DNA of 6,474 bases from an uncultured Dorea sp. (lineage in GTDB: Bacteria > Bacillota > Clostridia > Lachnospirales > Lachnospiraceae). The stretch covers positions 1 through 6,474 of the forward strand of contig CAQNVT010000216.1 in the NCBI GenBank assembly GCA_948844705.1, written 5' to 3'. The notes under the pieces were generated by a model. That model saw only the letters and a program-made list of their open reading frames with translations, ran no database searches and was not told the DNA's origin. A program made the translations under genes and the position numbers. Positions 1-5,618 of the stretch are shown in pieces. How positions within the stretch are numbered: position 1 is the stretch's first letter; every line of letters begins with the position of its first letter.

Positions 1-1929
1 AAAGCCCCTGTCCATGGCGCGCCTTACCAGAGATTTGATCGCATCCCTGTTATAATTGATCGGATATTTTACATACTGAATCTTTCCGCCGTTGCTTAAG
101 TTCCAGAACCGGCCTTCCAGATCCTGCTTTTCGATCGGAGTAATATCCTCCGTCACATGGCAATGGAAGCTGTTGCTTACATACTCGCGGTCCGATACGT
201 TCTCGATAATTCCGTATTTTTTGCGGAACTGCTGAACCTGAACTCCGCACAGGTTCTCGGCCGGTGTGCCGTAAATCGCATAGAGACGCCCGTCCTCCTT
301 TTTAAACTCATTGATCTTATCATTAATATGCTGAAGGGTATCCAGCGCAAACTGGCCGTCCTCCACCAGCGATTTCTTATTATGAAGCTGCTGGAGCTCA
401 TTTAACGCCGTAATTCCAAAGGATGCGGTCGCAGCCTTAAGAAGCGGCTTGATCTTATCATAAAGGCCCAGATGTCCGCCGTAGAATCCGCCCTCGCAAT
501 ACGCAAGCGGATTCGTCGATGCCTTCAGCTCTCCGAGATAGTCATAGGTCCGAAGATGAAGCTGGCGTATAAGCTCAAGATAATAATCCAGCACCTCATA
601 AAAATCCCTGCTCTCCTGTCTCGCCTTCGCATAGATCATAGGAAGATGAAGGCTGATAGCCCCGATATTAAATCTTCCGACAAAGACCGGCTCATCATTC
701 TCATCCGCCGGCTCCATGCCGCCTCTTTCATACCACGGCGAAAGAAATGCGCGGCATCCCATAGGGCTTATGATCTTTCCGTATTTCTTATACATGCCCG
801 CCACATATCCGTCTCCGGTAAGACTCAGCCAGTCCGGATACATCGTCTTCGCGGAACAGTCGATACCCGCCTCAAATACATCCTCCAGCGGACCTCCCGG
901 CCCGTGAAGCTTCTCATCATACAAAAATACGATCTTCGGGAACAGCACCGGCTTTTTATGACCCTTCTTTCCCTGACCGTTCTTGCGGACCTCCAGCATC
1001 TTAAGCGTCACAAGCTTTCCGTATTCGCTCGTCACGGTTCCCGCCGTAACCGTAATAAACGGGTAGTCTCCCCGGCTTGAGGAAACCGAGTTAAACTTAT
1101 ATTCCCAGCCCTGGAAGCCCTGCTCCATCTCCTTTTCAAGATCTGCCCATGCCACCTTCTGTACGGTCTCCTCGTCAAGCCCCAGGTCACGGTATTTTTT
1201 AATCAGTCTGGTGTGGGATTTCTTCGCATAGGGCTCCAGAATATCATCCACGCTCGGCACCGTAAAGCCTCCGTACTGCTGACTCGCCGCACTCAACACG
1301 ATATCACCGATCACGTCAAACGCCGTATCCAGAGTCTTCGGCTCATTATACCAGAGATTTCCCATCTCGAAGCCGCCGCTTAACACTTCCTTGACATCAA
1401 ACAGACAACAGTTCATCGTATCTCTTCTTGCCGACATATCATGAATGTAAATGTAACCGTCACGGATCGCCTGTATCTCCTCCACCGTCAGGAAGAACTT
1501 CTTATACAGCTCCTTGTTGAGCTCATTGAAGATCAGGCTTCTTTTCGTCGACACGAGCGCGCTGTCGGTATTACTGTTCTCCTTATCCCCGATATACATG
1601 ATGGACTGGCTCTTTTTATACACATCATCCAGCATCTGCACGAAATCCTGCTTATAATTCCGGTAGTCCTTGTAGCTCTTCGCAACAGCCGCATTGACTC
1701 TTTCCAGAGCGCCCTCCACTACATTGTGCATCTCTGCAATCGGAATCTCCGTGATACCGAGCTCCTCCACCTTCTCCTCCACGAACCTGCAGATAAATCC
1801 GATCTCCTCGTCCGTGAATTTAACAAGCGCTCTATACGCAGATTTATTTACTGCTACAACGACCTTCTGGACGTTAAATTCTTCCTTTGTTCCATCCTTT
1901 TTTACCACTTTTACATCTTTCGTCAGCAT
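1..1929 (-). CDS. nrdD: Anaerobic (class III) ribonucleoside-triphosphate reductase, C-terminus missing at window edge
   Basis: NrdD reduces ribonucleoside triphosphates to deoxyribonucleotides without oxygen, using a glycyl radical made by the activase NrdG. The frame is open without a stop from the ATG at 1929 to base 1, giving 643 residues; I checked every codon. Residues about 4-95 form an ATP-cone (KDGTKEEFNVQKV at 11-23), the allosteric dATP/ATP site. The catalytic domain follows, with YIHDM (161-165), MNCC (172-175; one Cys is the active-site cysteine), QQYGGF (217-222) and SPMGCR (388-393; C392 is the second active-site cysteine). N421 in GRFNIG could be the asparagine of formate-using enzymes (inference). 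Family members are usually over 700 residues, so the zinc-binding cysteines and the radical glycine lie beyond the left edge, where nrdG often follows. The start gives a complete ATP-cone; a purine-rich AAGGG lies about 15 bases upstream, a loose fit. An in-frame stop at 1984-1986 limits any longer start. Confidence 0.97.
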   Translation of the reverse strand, partial: MLTKDVKVVKKDGTKEEFNVQKVVVAVNKSAYRALVKFTDEEIGFICRFVEEKVEELGITEIPIAEMHNVVEGALERVNAAVAKSYKDYRNYKQDFVQMLDDVYKKSQSIMYIGDKENSNTDSALVSTKRSLIFNELNKELYKKFFLTVEEIQAIRDGYIYIHDMSARRDTMNCCLFDVKEVLSGGFEMGNLWYNEPKTLDTAFDVIGDIVLSAASQQYGGFTVPSVDDILEPYAKKSHTRLIKKYRDLGLDEETVQKVAWADLEKEMEQGFQGWEYKFNSVSSSRGDYPFITVTAGTVTSEYGKLVTLKMLEVRKNGQGKKGHKKPVLFPKIVFLYDEKLHGPGGPLEDVFEAGIDCSAKTMYPDWLSLTGDGYVAGMYKKYGKIISPMGCRAFLSPWYERGGMEPADENDEPVFVGRFNIGAISLHLPMIYAKARQESRDFYEVLDYYLELIRQLHLRTYDYLGELKASTNPLAYCEGGFYGGHLGLYDKIKPLLKAATASFGITALNELQQLHNKKSLVEDGQFALDTLQHINDKINEFKKEDGRLYAIYGTPAENLCGVQVQQFRKKYGIIENVSDREYVSNSFHCHVTEDITPIEKQDLEGRFWNLSNGGKIQYVKYPINYNRDAIKSLVRRAMDRGF

Positions 1930-1949
1930 ATAACTCTTTTTCTTCCCTT

Positions 1950-1965
1950 CATCTATATTTAGTGC
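1950..1965 (-). promoter_or_regulatory. NrdR box, promoter-distal copy (nearer nrdD)
   Basis: On the minus strand this reads GCACTAAATATAGATG. It matches the NrdR consensus acaCwAtATaTwGtgt at about 11 of 16 positions, including the whole core except one base. It starts exactly 31 bp from the other copy, about three helical turns, which is the usual spacing of paired NrdR boxes. NrdR is the zinc-finger/ATP-cone repressor of ribonucleotide reductase genes, so its presence before nrdD makes functional sense. The 5' half of the box also forms part of a small GTGCT/AGCAC hairpin. Confidence 0.75.
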
Positions 1966-1980
1966 TTTTTCAGCACCCGA

Positions 1981-1996
1981 CCACTATATCATGTGT
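1981..1996 (-). promoter_or_regulatory. NrdR box, promoter-proximal copy
   Basis: On the minus strand this reads ACACATGATATAGTGG, about 13 of 16 matches to the NrdR consensus acaCwAtATaTwGtgt. It is the stronger of two tandem boxes. The copy also contains TGATATAGT, which resembles an extended -10 element, so NrdR bound here could cover a promoter. Relative to the better promoter at 2020-2049 it lies just downstream of the predicted start. Confidence 0.8.
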
Positions 1997-2019
1997 TTTA
2001 TAGAGGCTGCTTGAATATA

Positions 2020-2049
2020 ATCATATCACTACGGCCATGGTATCGTCAA
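2020..2049 (-). promoter_or_regulatory. Promoter of nrdD
   Basis: On the minus strand a -35 TTGACG (2049-2044) is followed after 18 bases by the -10 TATGAT (2025-2020), which also carries the TGN of an extended -10. Predicted transcription start is near 2013, placing both NrdR-like boxes in the early transcribed region. It lies downstream of the importer terminator, so nrdD should be transcribed independently. An alternative extended -10, TGATATAGT, sits inside the first NrdR box and lacks a clear -35. Confidence 0.65.
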
Positions 2050-2073
2050 CGGATTTCCTCCGAAAATATTTCA

Positions 2074-2100
2074 CAAAAATAGAGCCTGCCACGGCTCTAT
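2074..2100 (-). terminator. Intrinsic terminator of the trpXYZ importer operon
   Basis: On the minus strand an 8-bp perfect stem ATAGAGCC/GGCTCTAT (arms 2093-2100 and 2079-2086, six-base loop) is followed directly by a T tract. It begins about 20 bases after the stop codon of the ATPase gene and separates that operon from nrdD. There is no comparable T run immediately after the stem on the plus strand. Confidence 0.85.
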
Positions 2101-2121
2101 CAATTGTATAATATTATTTTT

Positions 2122-2895
2122 CTAATTTCCACATTCTATACTGATTTCGTTAAATAATTTCAGAATGTCATCTATCTGTATTTTCTTCTTCTCCTCATCC
2201 TTTTTGTCAAGGATGATCTTCCCCTCATGCATCATGACCAGACGATTCCCATATTCCACCGCATATCTTAAGTTGTGCGTGACCATGATCGTAGTAAGCT
2301 TCTTTTCCTTTACGATTTTATCCGTAAGCTCCATGATAAGCTCGGCCGTCTTCGGATCAAGAGCCGCCGTATGCTCATCCAGAATGAGAAATTCGATCGG
2401 CGTCATGACAGACATAAGAAGTGCCATCGCCTGGCGCTGCCCGCCGGAAAGAGAGCCTGCCTTTACCTCCAGTTTGTCTTCAAGTCCAAGTCCCAGCTGC
2501 GCAAGCTGCTCTTTATAATAACCGATCCTTGCTTTATTCGTCCCGCGCCCGAGACCGTAGAGCTTTCCCTTATTATCTGCCAGAGCCATGTTTTCAAGTA
2601 TCGTCATGGACGGACAGGTTCCCATCGCCGGATTCTGGTATACGCGCCCGATCTTACGGTTACGCCTGTATTCCTTTTCCCTCGTAATATCCCTGCCGCC
2701 GACAGACACCTGCCCCCTTTCGATCGGGATGCTTCCGCATATGATGTTAAGCATGGAGGTCTTGCCCGAGCCGTTGCTTCCCACAACCGAAAGAAATTCT
2801 CCCTTTTCAAGCTTCAGGTTGAAATCCTGAAACAGGCACATTTCATTTACCGTACCCGGATTATAATATTTGTCAATTTTCTTAAGCTCAAGCAT
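2122..2895 (-). CDS. trpZ: ABC transporter ATP-binding protein, TrpZ type (predicted tryptophan importer)
   Basis: This is the nucleotide-binding subunit that powers the importer at the cytoplasmic face of the membrane. At 257 residues it is a single complete ABC domain: Walker A GSNGSGKT (39-46), Q-loop Q87 in VYQNP, signature LSGGQ (149-153), Walker B FLILDE (169-174) with catalytic E174, D-loop AALD (177-180) and switch histidine H207 in VTHN. The DEHTAALDP stretch, with His after the catalytic Glu, is what I associate with ATPases paired with this permease class. The ATG overlaps the end of the permease gene by 8 bp, implying translational coupling, and purine-rich GAAGGTGAAGGGG precedes it. 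It is the last gene of the operon, before a terminator. ATPase function is certain; tryptophan as substrate is inferred from the T-box upstream. Confidence 0.93.
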   Translation of the reverse strand: MLELKKIDKYYNPGTVNEMCLFQDFNLKLEKGEFLSVVGSNGSGKTSMLNIICGSIPIERGQVSVGGRDITREKEYRRNRKIGRVYQNPAMGTCPSMTILENMALADNKGKLYGLGRGTNKARIGYYKEQLAQLGLGLEDKLEVKAGSLSGGQRQAMALLMSVMTPIEFLILDEHTAALDPKTAELIMELTDKIVKEKKLTTIMVTHNLRYAVEYGNRLVMMHEGKIILDKKDEEKKKIQIDDILKLFNEISIECGN

Positions 2896-3769
2896 TCCCC
2901 TTCACCTTCCCTTTTCTTTCCATACTGATGATCAAGATAATCAGGAACAAAACTGCCGTAATAAGCTTCATCGCCTGGGGCTCAAAGTTCCGAAGCGCCG
3001 CCGCCACACATGCTTTATAAATAATCGAACCGACAAGCACTGCCGTCGTCGTTTTAAGAAATGTTACCTTCCTGAAAATACTTGTTCCGATTATGACATT
3101 GGCAAGACCAATCACGATCGCGCCCGTTCCCATGGAAATTTCAAAGACCCGCTCCTCCTGGGCAAACACACACCCGGCAAACGCCGTCAGCCCGTTTGCA
3201 ATGGCAAGTCCTAAAATCTTCACATTTCCCTGATCCTTTGCAAGCGAGGTCACCAGCACATCGTTATCCCCCGCCGCCCGCAGAAGATAGCCGGACTTTG
3301 TCGTAAGATACAGATCCAGAAGCACCTTGCAGATGACCACGAGGATCAGACAGATCATCAGCGTCCGGTACGGCTTAAGCGCCTCCGGAAAAATACGGTC
3401 CGTAAATGCATTTTTAAATATGCTGTCCTTCGAAAACAGCGGTACATTCGCGGTCCCCGCGATATACAGGTTTATCGTCCAGAGTGCTGTCATCATGATA
3501 ATTCCGGACAAAAGGTCCCGGATTCTCCCCTTCACATGGATCAGACCCGTACATGCACCTGCTGCCGCCCCCGAAAGAAATGCAAGCGGCAGCGTCAGAT
3601 ATGGGTTCATCCCCCGTGTGATAAGGGCAGCAGTGATCGCTGCCCCGAGAGGAAAGCTCCCGTCCACGGTAAGATCCGGAAAATCTAATATTTTATAAGT
3701 AATATACACCCCAAGCGCCAGTATTCCATATATCAGGCCCTGCTCTATGATCGATACTGCAAAATCCAT
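2888..3769 (-). CDS. trpY: ABC transporter permease, TrpY type (predicted tryptophan importer)
   Basis: This is the membrane channel subunit, 293 residues, of the BPD_transp_2 class (the branched-chain amino acid/BMP-like permease fold). The sequence is very hydrophobic, with about eight to nine likely membrane segments. The N-terminal region has FPDLTVDGSFPLGAA (30-44), typical of permeases paired with PF04392-type binding proteins. RAAGDN (164-169), after a cytoplasmic stretch, is the probable coupling helix that contacts the ATPase. The start is supported by GGGAGG seven bases upstream of the ATG. It lies 24 bases after the lipoprotein gene and overlaps the ATPase gene by 8 bp, so the three are co-transcribed. 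Such permeases probably act as homodimers, and only one permease gene is present. The substrate is inferred from the T-box, not from this protein itself. Confidence 0.92.
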   Translation of the reverse strand: MDFAVSIIEQGLIYGILALGVYITYKILDFPDLTVDGSFPLGAAITAALITRGMNPYLTLPLAFLSGAAAGACTGLIHVKGRIRDLLSGIIMMTALWTINLYIAGTANVPLFSKDSIFKNAFTDRIFPEALKPYRTLMICLILVVICKVLLDLYLTTKSGYLLRAAGDNDVLVTSLAKDQGNVKILGLAIANGLTAFAGCVFAQEERVFEISMGTGAIVIGLANVIIGTSIFRKVTFLKTTTAVLVGSIIYKACVAAALRNFEPQAMKLITAVLFLIILIISMERKGKVKGNA

Positions 3770-3793
3770 GAAAACGCCTCCCGCATACCTTTT

Positions 3794-4816
3794 TTACTCT
3801 GTGATCTCATCAAAGCTCTCCACTGCACTGTTAAAAAGCTCCTCCGGGACGGTAATCCCGAGATTGTCCGCAACCTTGCTGTTTACATAAAAGCCCGGCT
3901 CTGTAATGATCTCATAGGACAGCTCGGAAGCCTTCTTCTCACCCTTTAACACCTGTGCCGCCATCTTGCCCGTCTGCTTTCCAAGCGCAATATAATCAAG
4001 TCCTTCTGCCGCCAGACATCCGATCTTCACCTGCTCGATTTCGCTTCCGAATACCGGAATCTTCTTCTCGTTCGCCTTTTCAAGAATCGTCGGAAGAGAT
4101 GCTACAACCGTATTGTCCGTAAGATTCGTAATACAGTCTACCTGACCTAACAGGTCATCCGCTGCCAGCGGAACATCTGCTGTCGTGCTGATTCCCTTCT
4201 CTACGATCTCAAAATCATAGTTTCCGGCAAGTTCTTTATATTCTGCGATCGTAGATAAAGAATTCGCCTCACTCGTCGTATACATAATACCGATCTTCTT
4301 TGCATCCGGAAGGATCTGCCTCATCATCTGAAGCTGCGCCTCTACCGGAAGCTTATCGGAGGTGCCCGTCACCTCGCCTACCGCCGTCCCGTCCTCTGTG
4401 GCAAGTTCTGCCGCCACCGGGTCCGTAACCGCCGTATAAATAACCGGAATCCCCGCATCCATCGCCGCATTATATGCACTCTGGGCTGCCGGTGTCGCGA
4501 TCGCACAGATCATATCCACCTTATCCGACACAAAGCTGTCTGATATCTGCCCTGTAGTTCCCATATCTGCCGCCGCATTCTTATAATCTACCGTCAGATT
4601 CTCACCCTCTGTGATGCCTTCCTCCTCAAGCCCCGCAAGAAAGCCTTCCCTGCAGTTATCAAGGGAGCCGTGCTCCGCAAACTGACTGATGCCGATGGTG
4701 TAGCTTTCCTTATCTTCTCCGCCCGCACTGCTTCCCGGCGCATCCTTACTGCATCCTGTCACCATTGCCGCCGCCATTGCCATTGTTAATAATCCTGCTA
4801 ATACTTTGTTTTTCAT
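3794..4816 (-). CDS. trpX: ABC transporter substrate-binding lipoprotein, TrpX type (predicted tryptophan-binding)
   Basis: This extracellular binding protein (340 residues) captures the solute and delivers it to the permease. Residues 1-21 are a lipoprotein signal peptide: K2/K4, a hydrophobic stretch, then lipobox VTGC with the lipidated C22. A Ser/Gly/acidic linker (23-38) leads to a two-lobed periplasmic-binding-protein fold of the ABC_sub_bind (PF04392) type, with YTIGISQFAEHGSLD (39-53), ATPAAQSA (107-114) and IYTAVTDP (126-133) as recognisable family motifs. The start is supported by AAGGAG nine bases upstream of the ATG. It is the first gene of the operon, about 110 bases downstream of the T-box terminator. 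Members of this family bind aromatic amino acids; a Clostridioides difficile member has been linked to tyrosine. The UGG specifier in the leader favours tryptophan here. Confidence 0.92.
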   Translation of the reverse strand: MKNKVLAGLLTMAMAAAMVTGCSKDAPGSSAGGEDKESYTIGISQFAEHGSLDNCREGFLAGLEEEGITEGENLTVDYKNAAADMGTTGQISDSFVSDKVDMICAIATPAAQSAYNAAMDAGIPVIYTAVTDPVAAELATEDGTAVGEVTGTSDKLPVEAQLQMMRQILPDAKKIGIMYTTSEANSLSTIAEYKELAGNYDFEIVEKGISTTADVPLAADDLLGQVDCITNLTDNTVVASLPTILEKANEKKIPVFGSEIEQVKIGCLAAEGLDYIALGKQTGKMAAQVLKGEKKASELSYEIITEPGFYVNSKVADNLGITVPEELFNSAVESFDEITE

Positions 4817-4927
4817 TGCTTCATTCTCCTTTTCCTTTTTGAAATTTTACCTGCTGTTAGGAGAGAAAATCATAAGCTTTTCCGCTATAAATAAAGAATG
4901 TGCAACCCCCGGAGGTTTTTATGATAT

Positions 4928-4959
4928 AAAAAAACGTCCCAGGCTCTATGCCTGAGACG
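4928..4959 (-). terminator. T-box regulated intrinsic terminator
   Basis: On the minus strand CGTCTCAGGC pairs with GCCTGGGACG (10 bp with one G-U, loop ATAGA), followed by seven T. The 5' strand of this stem (CUCAGG) can instead pair with UUUGAG just before the T-box bulge, giving the mutually exclusive antiterminator. It should stop transcription ahead of trpX when tRNA-Trp is charged. Confidence 0.93.
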
Positions 4960-5215
4960 GTAATATATACACATATTATCGCGGTACCACTCAAATTGAC
5001 GTAACGTCCACTTTTCTCATGTACTAACATACACTCCTGATTGATAACGGGTTCGGTTCCCGACATACCATACTTTCTTTTTCAAACAAAAGATTTCAGG
5101 CAGCCCTCAAAAGTCCATTCAATTATTCACTCCATACGGCAATCCCACCATCTGCCGCTCTCTGAAATGTCTTAGAATAATCTACTCCTCTTTCTCAACG
5201 GTTTTGAATATTTAC
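4928..5215 (-). ncRNA. T-box riboswitch, tryptophan-specific (UGG specifier)
   Basis: This leader senses uncharged tRNA and controls the importer operon. Stem I can be drawn on the minus strand: GAUUAUUC (5182-5175) pairs with GAAUAAUU (5128-5121) above the specifier loop, and GAAAG (5194-5190) with CUUUU (5113-5109) below it. The loop carries AGUA (5186-5183) opposite GAA, the usual loop-E arrangement. The three bases after GAA are UGG (5117-5115), then A, so the codon is tryptophan. A distal CGGCA/UGCCG hairpin (5157-5137) holds GGUGGGA. A CGGG/CCCG hairpin (5062-5048) is a likely stem III. The T-box core GUGGUACCGCG is at 4990-4980, with bulge UGGUACC. The antiterminator is supported by UUUGAG/CUCAGG and GCGAUAAUAU/AUAUUACCGU. 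The 5' end is predicted from the promoter. A 69-codon open frame over this region is incidental. Confidence 0.95.
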
Positions 5216-5221
5216 ATTGTT

Positions 5222-5250
5222 ACTTTACCTCAAGAAAACGAATTTGTCAA
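5222..5250 (-). promoter_or_regulatory. Promoter of the T-box-trpXYZ operon
   Basis: On the minus strand a perfect -35 TTGACA (5250-5245) is followed after 17 bases by the -10 TAAAGT (5227-5222). The predicted start near 5215 leaves about 20 bases before the first stem I pairing. This is a strong constitutive-type sigma-A promoter, as expected when control is exerted mainly by attenuation. Confidence 0.85.
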
Positions 5251-5256
5251 GATTTT

Positions 5257-5271
5257 TATTTTCTGAAAATT
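5257..5271. promoter_or_regulatory. Candidate CodY operator
   Basis: Plus strand TATTTTCTGAAAATT matches the CodY consensus AATTTTCWGAAAATT at 14 of 15 positions; only the first base differs. It ends about seven bases upstream of the -35 of the trpXYZ promoter, at roughly -42 to -56. CodY represses amino acid uptake genes when branched-chain amino acids and GTP are plentiful, which suits this operon. AT-rich context raises the chance of a random match, and no codY gene is visible in the window. Confidence 0.6.
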
Positions 5272-5286
5272 GAAAAATATGGTCCC

Positions 5287-5326
5287 GAATAATAATATTA
5301 TATTATTCAATCAAAAAATGAATAAT
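5287..5326. repeat. AT-rich inverted repeat cluster with three GAATAAT units
   Basis: GAATAATA (5287-5294) is an inverted copy of TATTATTC (5301-5308), giving 8-bp perfect arms around a six-base centre. A third unit, GAATAAT (5320-5326), can pair with the middle arm instead. The cluster lies about 40-75 bases upstream of the trpXYZ -35 and could be an operator. Given the AT content, chance is also possible. Confidence 0.5.
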
Positions 5327-5338
5327 ACATATCTTATA

Positions 5339-5360
5339 GCATAAGAAGTGGCATAAGAAG
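5339..5360. repeat. Short direct repeat GCATAAGAAG
   Basis: GCATAAGAAG occurs at 5339-5348 and again at 5351-5360, a 12-base period. No function is evident. Confidence 0.6.
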
Positions 5361-5499
5361 CCGGAAGATTGCAGGTACAATCCTTCTATGGCAGACAAAA
5401 TACGACATACGACATAACAATCGCAAGCTGTGAAATGCAGATTTTTGAAGAAAACCAGAAAGCATTTAAAATGTAATAGCGTCTATTTTGTAACAATTC

Positions 5500-5528
5500 T
5501 TGCTATTTTCTTTCTAATACGCTATAAT
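5500..5528 (+). promoter_or_regulatory. Promoter of the AGCS symporter gene
   Basis: A -35 TTGCTA (5500-5505) is followed after exactly 17 bases by a perfect -10 TATAAT (5523-5528). The start should be near 5535, giving an untranslated leader of about 84 bases. This leader is too short for a typical tandem glycine riboswitch, which sometimes precedes genes of this family. Confidence 0.85.
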
Positions 5529-5547
5529 GTCTTCATGCTATTAGAAA
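5511..5547. promoter_or_regulatory. Candidate operator: perfect 9-bp inverted repeat around -10 and start site
   Basis: TTTCTAATA (5511-5519) and TATTAGAAA (5539-5547) are perfect inverted copies separated by 19 bases, centred on 5529. The -10 and the predicted start near 5535 lie between the arms, so the 5' arm is not transcribed and the repeat cannot be an RNA hairpin of this transcript. Half-site centres are about 28 bp apart, a little under three helical turns. This placement is typical of a repressor site. I do not recognise the motif. Confidence 0.5.
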
Positions 5548-5565
5548 TATATTGTAAGAAAAGGG

Positions 5566-5590
5566 TAACTGTGAAGGTACTGAACAGTTA
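5566..5590 (+). other. Leader hairpin upstream of the symporter start
   Basis: TAACTGT (5566-5572) pairs with ACAGTTA (5584-5590) around an 11-base loop in the untranslated leader. It ends 15 bases before the Shine-Dalgarno AAGGGAG (5606-5612). The 5' arm overlaps a possible GTG start at 5571. No U tract follows, so it is not a terminator. Confidence 0.4.
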
Positions 5591-5618
5591 TAGAAAAGGA
5601 AAGAGAAGGGAGCATTTT

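Larger units (their letters stand above)
5272..5499. other. Gene-free spacer between divergent transcription units
   Basis: I find no credible gene or RNA in this stretch. It holds an AT-rich palindrome cluster (5287-5326), a short direct repeat (5339-5360), an imperfect hairpin GGAAGATTG/CAATCCTTC (5363-5386), and a seven-base tandem duplication TACGACA at 5401-5414. The only ATG-started frame I noted, at 5388, has ten codons including its stop and no ribosome binding site. Confidence 0.6.

Noticed and set aside
472..1080. Long plus-strand open frame of 202 codons
   Set aside because: It lies opposite the nrdD coding strand. The minus strand gives an uninterrupted NrdD with active-site motifs, and the plus-strand product resembles nothing.
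1441..1962. Plus-strand open frame of 173 codons opposite the NrdD N-terminus
   Set aside because: It is antisense to the ATP-cone and start region of nrdD and overlaps an NrdR box.
2275..2928. Plus-strand open frame of 217 codons opposite the ATPase gene
   Set aside because: The minus strand encodes a full set of ABC ATPase motifs; this frame is its shadow.
4904..4920. Plus-strand AACC/GGTT hairpin followed by five T
   Set aside because: The stem is only 4 bp and no plus-strand gene ends upstream of it, so a terminator call is not supported.
4857..5066. Minus-strand open frame of 69 codons in the importer leader
   Set aside because: It runs through the T-box core and terminator, whose RNA structure explains the sequence.
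5401..5414. TACGACA tandem pair as a CRISPR-like or target-site repeat
   Set aside because: It is a single adjacent duplication of seven bases with no spacers, no ends of an inserted element and no nearby transposase.
5388..5417. Ten-codon frame (stop included), possible leader peptide
   Set aside because: It has no ribosome binding site, lies upstream of the symporter promoter, and has no attenuator after it.
5535..5618. Glycine riboswitch before the symporter
   Set aside because: Some AGCS genes have one, but this leader is about 84 bases and lacks the conserved aptamer sequences.
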